Shown: positions 60,397 to 64,000 of the stretch, piece after piece | How positions within the stretch are numbered: the first letter of the stretch is position 1 | Layout: every line of letters starts with the position of its first letter | Assembly: GCF_000740675.1 (NCBI RefSeq) | Contig: NZ_JPXI01000019.1 | Coordinates: 43,569 to 107,568, forward strand | Origin: Massilia sp. BSC265 | GTDB lineage: Bacteria; Pseudomonadota; Gammaproteobacteria; Burkholderiales; Burkholderiaceae_D | Direction of reading: 5' to 3' | DNA: 64,000 nt | Translations under genes and position numbers: made by a program | The notes under the pieces: generated by a model | Database searches by the model: none | What the model was told of the DNA's origin: nothing | What the model saw: the letters and a program-made list of their open reading frames with translations, nothing else

Positions 60397-63147
60397 ATGG
60401 ACCTGAAGGATTTAATACAGGCATTCGCCGGCTTGTCTGAAGCGAAGCGTCCCATCCGGTTGCGGCTATCGCAAGAGAAGCAGGTGCTGGACGATGTCTT
60501 GCTGGTCAAACGCGTTGCGGGAAATGAAACGCTATGCGGCGGACTGGAATACCGACTTCTATGCGTATCGACACGTTCTGATTTGCCTTTGAAGGAGTTC
60601 ATCGCACTGCCGGTTGAGCTCCAGTTCGTGACGGACCGCGGGGACGTGCGCGCCGTGTGCGGAATAGTCGCGCAAGCGGCTGCCGGCCAAAGTGATGGCG
60701 GTCTGGCGACCTACGAGTTGGTGATGCGCGATGCGTTAGCTTTGATGGAGTATCGCACCAACACCCGCGTCTTCCGCAATCAGAATGAACTGGATATCAC
60801 CGAAGTCATTCTGCGTGAGTGGCGACAGAACAATTCGGTGCTGGCCAAAGCCTTTGATGTGGACTGGTCACATGTAAAGGGGACCTATCCCACTCGAGAA
60901 TTCACGATGCAGCACAACGAGTCCGACGCCGCCTTTCTGCGACGGTTATGGAAACGGCGTGGCATCGCGTGGTTCATGCGGCCGGGACAAGCTAGCCAGT
61001 CGCAAAGTCAGAACATCCCCGCCCACGCCCTGGTGCTTTTCGACGACGCATACGCTCTACCGCAAAACGCCGCGGGCGCCGTGCGCTATCACCGTGATGG
61101 GAGCACGGAGGATGCGGATACCGTTACCGCATGGAGTCCGGTGCGCACACTCAAACCGGGCAATGTCACCCGCCAAAGCTGGGATTACAAGCAAGCCCGC
61201 TATATGGCCAGTAACGCGCCCTCCTGTATAGATCAGGGGACGACGGGTAACCAGTTCGCGATCGGTCTTGATGATTACTTGATCGATGTACCGCATGCTG
61301 GGAAGGATCACGACGACTACCGGCAACTCGGCGAAATGCGCATGAAGCGCCATGAGTACGAATCCAAGTGCTTCTATGGCGAAGGCAGTGTGCGCGCCTT
61401 GTGTGTTGGGGAGTGGATTGCCCTGACCGGCCATCACGAAATCGACTCCCATCCGCCGAAAGAACGAGAGTTCATCGTCACACGCTTGGAAGTTGATGCC
61501 GAAAACAACCTGCCCAAGACCGTCGACGAGCAGGTGCGGCGCCTGTTTGCCCTCAACCGCTGGGACGAAAGACCGTCCAGCAACGCTCTACAGCAAGCCA
61601 GCGAAGAGCGCGGCATGCGTTACACCAATCGCTTTTCTTGCGTGCGTCGTGGCATTCCGATTGTTCCCGCTTTCGACCCCCGTGCCGATTTGCCGCGCCC
61701 ACAGCTGCAAAGCGCAATTGTGGTCGGCCCGGCCAGCGAAGAAGTGCATTGCGACGAATATGGCCGCGTCAAGGTGCGTTTTCCCAGTACCAAGCCGCAA
61801 GACCACAGCCATGCGCAAGGTGCCGGCGCCAGTGACAGTGACTCGGATTCTGCTTGGGTACGTGTCGCCAGCACTTGGGCCAGCAATCACTGGGGAACAA
61901 TTACCCTTCCCCGTGTGGGCGATGAGGTCATCGTCGATTTTCTAGGCGGGGACCCTGACAAGCCCATTATCGTGGCGCAGGTTTACGGCGGCACAACCAA
62001 GCCACCTTCATTCAGCCATACCGGGGAACTACCCGGAAACAGGTACCTGGCTGGCATCAAGAGCAAGGAAGTGCAAGGTACCCGCTACAACCAGCTGCGG
62101 CTAGACGACACGCCAGGGCAGATCAATGCGCAGCTGTCCTCCCAGCACGGGCATAGCGAGCTGAATCTGGGATGGCTAACTCATCCCCGCAGTGACGGTA
62201 AGGGCGAGGCGCGAGGCGAAGGGGCCGAGTTGCGCAGTGATCGTGCTGTTGCGGTACGCGGCGCACAAGGCGTACTCATCACCGCCGCTGCACGCCAGCA
62301 AGCCAGTGGCAGGCAACTCGACCGCGATGAGTTGATTGGCTTGGTGGAGGCGCTGCAAGGCGTGCAGCAGTACTTGTCCGACCTGTCGACGACGCATCAT
62401 GCGGACGGCACCGACGACAAAGAACTCAGTCAACTGATCGCTCATCTGAAGCGATGGGAAGCCGGCAGCAACACCGAGGTCGACAGCACCGGCGCCGGGG
62501 GGCAACCCGTCGTGGCACTGTCCGCGCCTGCCGGCGTGGCAGTGACGAGCCAGGACAATATTGCGATCGGCTCGCAAACGCATATCGACATGGTCAGTAT
62601 CGGCAATACCCAACTTTCCGTCGGCAAGAAATTGCTCGCCCGCGTATCGGAGAGTATTAGCCTGTTCGCGCACCGACTCGGCATAAAACTCATCGCCGCC
62701 AGCGGCAAGCTGGAAATGCAGACGCACGGTGATGACATCGAAGTCACGTCCGCCAAACGCATCGTGTTGACTGCAGCCGACGAAATTGTGCTGCAGGCGC
62801 CCAAACTGCGCTTCGTCGCGCAAGGTGCTCAAGTGGATATTGGTGGTGGCACCATCACGCAGCAAAGCAGTGGCGAGCACACCATCAAATCGTCGAAGTT
62901 CGCTCATATCAAACCGGGAGGCGGCAGTCCGGCTGGCATAACTTTGCCCAGGAGCGAGCTGGCGCACGATCAGCAAACCGTTCTGCGCTGGATCGGAACG
63001 GACGAGCCGATGAAGAATCAACGCTATCGCATCACGACAGAGGACGGCCGCACGTTCGAGGGGCGCACTGATGCAAGCGGGCTGACCGAGCGATTTACGA
63101 GTGCCATTCCTTTTGGACAGTACACGGTCGAAGCGCTCGACGACTGA
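60397..63147 (+). CDS. vgrG: Type VI secretion spike protein VgrG with transthyretin-like tail
   Basis: 916 residues from ATG 60397, with CAGGAAG six bases before it; the frame upstream to 60283 has no support. gp27-like part ~20-370 (DVDWSHVKGTYPTREFTMQHNESDAAFLRRLWKRRGI), gp5/OB part ~430-540 (DEYGRVKVRFP, SWVRVASTWASNHWG-like, PRVGDEVIVDFLGGDPDKP). DUF2345 beta-helix region ~690-830. The last ~70 residues (RYRITTEDGRTFEGRTDASGL) form a transthyretin-like domain that in other VgrGs recruits a lipase effector. Codon use and G+C are visibly lower than in the preceding genes. The downstream gene encodes such a lipase. Confidence 0.92.
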   Translation: MDLKDLIQAFAGLSEAKRPIRLRLSQEKQVLDDVLLVKRVAGNETLCGGLEYRLLCVSTRSDLPLKEFIALPVELQFVTDRGDVRAVCGIVAQAAAGQSDGGLATYELVMRDALALMEYRTNTRVFRNQNELDITEVILREWRQNNSVLAKAFDVDWSHVKGTYPTREFTMQHNESDAAFLRRLWKRRGIAWFMRPGQASQSQSQNIPAHALVLFDDAYALPQNAAGAVRYHRDGSTEDADTVTAWSPVRTLKPGNVTRQSWDYKQARYMASNAPSCIDQGTTGNQFAIGLDDYLIDVPHAGKDHDDYRQLGEMRMKRHEYESKCFYGEGSVRALCVGEWIALTGHHEIDSHPPKEREFIVTRLEVDAENNLPKTVDEQVRRLFALNRWDERPSSNALQQASEERGMRYTNRFSCVRRGIPIVPAFDPRADLPRPQLQSAIVVGPASEEVHCDEYGRVKVRFPSTKPQDHSHAQGAGASDSDSDSAWVRVASTWASNHWGTITLPRVGDEVIVDFLGGDPDKPIIVAQVYGGTTKPPSFSHTGELPGNRYLAGIKSKEVQGTRYNQLRLDDTPGQINAQLSSQHGHSELNLGWLTHPRSDGKGEARGEGAELRSDRAVAVRGAQGVLITAAARQQASGRQLDRDELIGLVEALQGVQQYLSDLSTTHHADGTDDKELSQLIAHLKRWEAGSNTEVDSTGAGGQPVVALSAPAGVAVTSQDNIAIGSQTHIDMVSIGNTQLSVGKKLLARVSESISLFAHRLGIKLIAASGKLEMQTHGDDIEVTSAKRIVLTAADEIVLQAPKLRFVAQGAQVDIGGGTITQQSSGEHTIKSSKFAHIKPGGGSPAGITLPRSELAHDQQTVLRWIGTDEPMKNQRYRITTEDGRTFEGRTDASGLTERFTSAIPFGQYTVEALDD

Positions 63148-63192
63148 CACCGGTAATCGCAGACAAGACGATAAACGAGGCTGAAGGGCGCG

Positions 63193-64000
63193 ATGACAAC
63201 CGCTGAATACTTGTTACCCGCAAAACAAAACGATGGTGCCGCTCGGAAGGCTGAAGGTTTTGCTACACCGAAGCAGGACACGAAGCTGCAGTGCGCCAGG
63301 TTCCTCCCCAAGCGGGTTTTACCGATCGTTTTTCTGCCCGGGATCATGGGATCGAACTTGCGAATAAGCACGCAGCGGCAAGAGGAACTACATAAAAAGG
63401 ACAACATTGCATGGCGGCCAGATATTCTCGGGCCAACGAATATAAGCAGTGCCTCGAATGACAGTCCAAGAGGCCGACAACTGAGGCTCGATCCGATGCA
63501 AACCACGGTGGACATTTATGATTCTGCCGGTCCAATGGACATCAGTGGAGATGGTCGGCATGGCAATGTGACACTCGACAAGAACTTTCGCTCGCCATTG
63601 CTAACCGATGACCCACCAACCACGAAAAATCCGCGTAGCGCCGTACAAAAGGCCCGGGCGCGAGGCTGGGGTGAGGTCTTTTTCAAAAGCTATGGGGAGC
63701 TGTTACAGCATCTCGAATCACGCCTCAACAATACATTCTCCGACGGTAAGCTGCGGCAGGAATGGCGTGATGTCGTGGGCGTCGATCCTCGTGTCTGGGG
63801 AAGCGATCCCAGCTTGCAGCAGTCGGCATTAACTGAAGGCGAACTCAAGAAACTCGCTACTGGCTGCTGGTTTGCTGTGTACGCGTTCGGGTACAACTGG
63901 CTGCAATCCAATGGGGACAGCGCCAGAATCATCGCAAAGCGCATCAACCAGCTGATGGACGATCTCAACCAGTCAGGCTATGAGTGCAACCAAGTGATCG
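63193..64000 (+). CDS. LCAT/PGAP1-like lipase, putative T6SS effector (3' end outside window)
   Basis: 269 codons are visible from ATG 63193 (MTTAEYLLPAKQND), with a GAAGGGCG stretch before it; the frame stays open to the window end. LPIVFLPGIMGSNL matches the N-terminal oxyanion region of lecithin:cholesterol acyltransferase/PGAP1-type alpha/beta hydrolases. FAVYAFGYNWLQSNGDSARII corresponds to the family YDWR-like segment. The nucleophile Ser (GHSMGG-like) should lie just beyond base 64000. The location 45 bp after a TTR-tailed vgrG makes it a likely phospholipase (Tle-type) effector; an immunity gene would be expected next. Low G+C like vgrG. Confidence 0.78.
   Translation, partial: MTTAEYLLPAKQNDGAARKAEGFATPKQDTKLQCARFLPKRVLPIVFLPGIMGSNLRISTQRQEELHKKDNIAWRPDILGPTNISSASNDSPRGRQLRLDPMQTTVDIYDSAGPMDISGDGRHGNVTLDKNFRSPLLTDDPPTTKNPRSAVQKARARGWGEVFFKSYGELLQHLESRLNNTFSDGKLRQEWRDVVGVDPRVWGSDPSLQQSALTEGELKKLATGCWFAVYAFGYNWLQSNGDSARIIAKRINQLMDDLNQSGYECNQVI

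Noticed and set aside
1..64000. tRNA, rRNA, riboswitch, CRISPR, integrase and insertion-sequence genes
   Set aside because: None was recognised by eye on either strand; a covariance-model or HMM scan would be needed to exclude short RNAs completely.

Overview
The window is high-GC (roughly two-thirds G+C by eye), densely coding DNA of a Gram-negative betaproteobacterium, most likely Oxalobacteraceae of the Massilia/Telluria/Duganella type. The support is the LPS genes (MsbA, WaaL, ABC-type O-antigen export), the DUF4214/RTX surface protein with a type I secretion system, the tRNA hydroxylase TrhO, and several CHASE/PAS/GGDEF signalling proteins. Genus assignment is inference. No rRNA, tRNA, CRISPR array or transposase was seen.

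Layout. (1) 1-2.3 kb: start of a NuoE-like diaphorase subunit, a class I adenylate-forming ligase and a small unknown protein. (2) 2.6-8.9 kb: a GH1/RmlD fusion protein, msbA, a WaaL-type ligase and a GT2 transferase (outer-core LPS). (3) 9-15.2 kb: a small RHH-like protein, a DUF5694 protein, dnaE and trhO. (4) 15.3-29.9 kb: a surface-protein export and cAMP signalling region. It holds a stand-alone DUF4214 protein, a T1SS operon (ABC, HlyD, TolC), a 942-residue DUF4214/RTX protein that looks like an S-layer protein, a FecR-domain protein, and a four-gene operon of CHASE2 adenylate cyclase, TPR/beta-barrel protein, VanZ-like protein and CRP-type regulator. (5) 30-40.3 kb: a translationally coupled O-antigen/surface-polysaccharide operon (Wzm, Wzt, methyltransferase, a three-module GT4 protein, a DUF6311 membrane protein, GtrB-like GT2, GtrA). 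(6) 40.4-52 kb: a LOV histidine kinase with receiver, RhlE helicase, an anti-sigma-like protein, a LON-domain protein, a CHASE histidine kinase, a CYP152-like P450 and a diguanylate cyclase. (7) 52-60.2 kb: YbaN, an Rrf2 regulator with a thioredoxin-reductase-like flavoprotein, a small secreted protein, RNase Z, a LysR regulator divergent from a GST/PNPOx pair, and a lactate-permease-like transporter. (8) 60.4-64 kb: lower-GC T6SS cargo, VgrG with a transthyretin-like tail followed by an LCAT-like lipase cut by the window end.

The most coherent system is at 18-30 kb. Perfect TGTGA-N6-TCACA sites lie upstream of the T1SS operon, upstream of the RTX protein, and in the gap between fecR-like and the adenylate cyclase operon. 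That operon encodes both a class IIIb cyclase with all catalytic residues and a CRP homologue that keeps the E. coli cAMP contacts and the RE..xR recognition helix. This reads as a local cAMP circuit controlling assembly of a secreted surface layer. A second genome-scale feature is a family of GTAGGGTGGGC palindromes, four of whose five copies fill convergent intergenic gaps.
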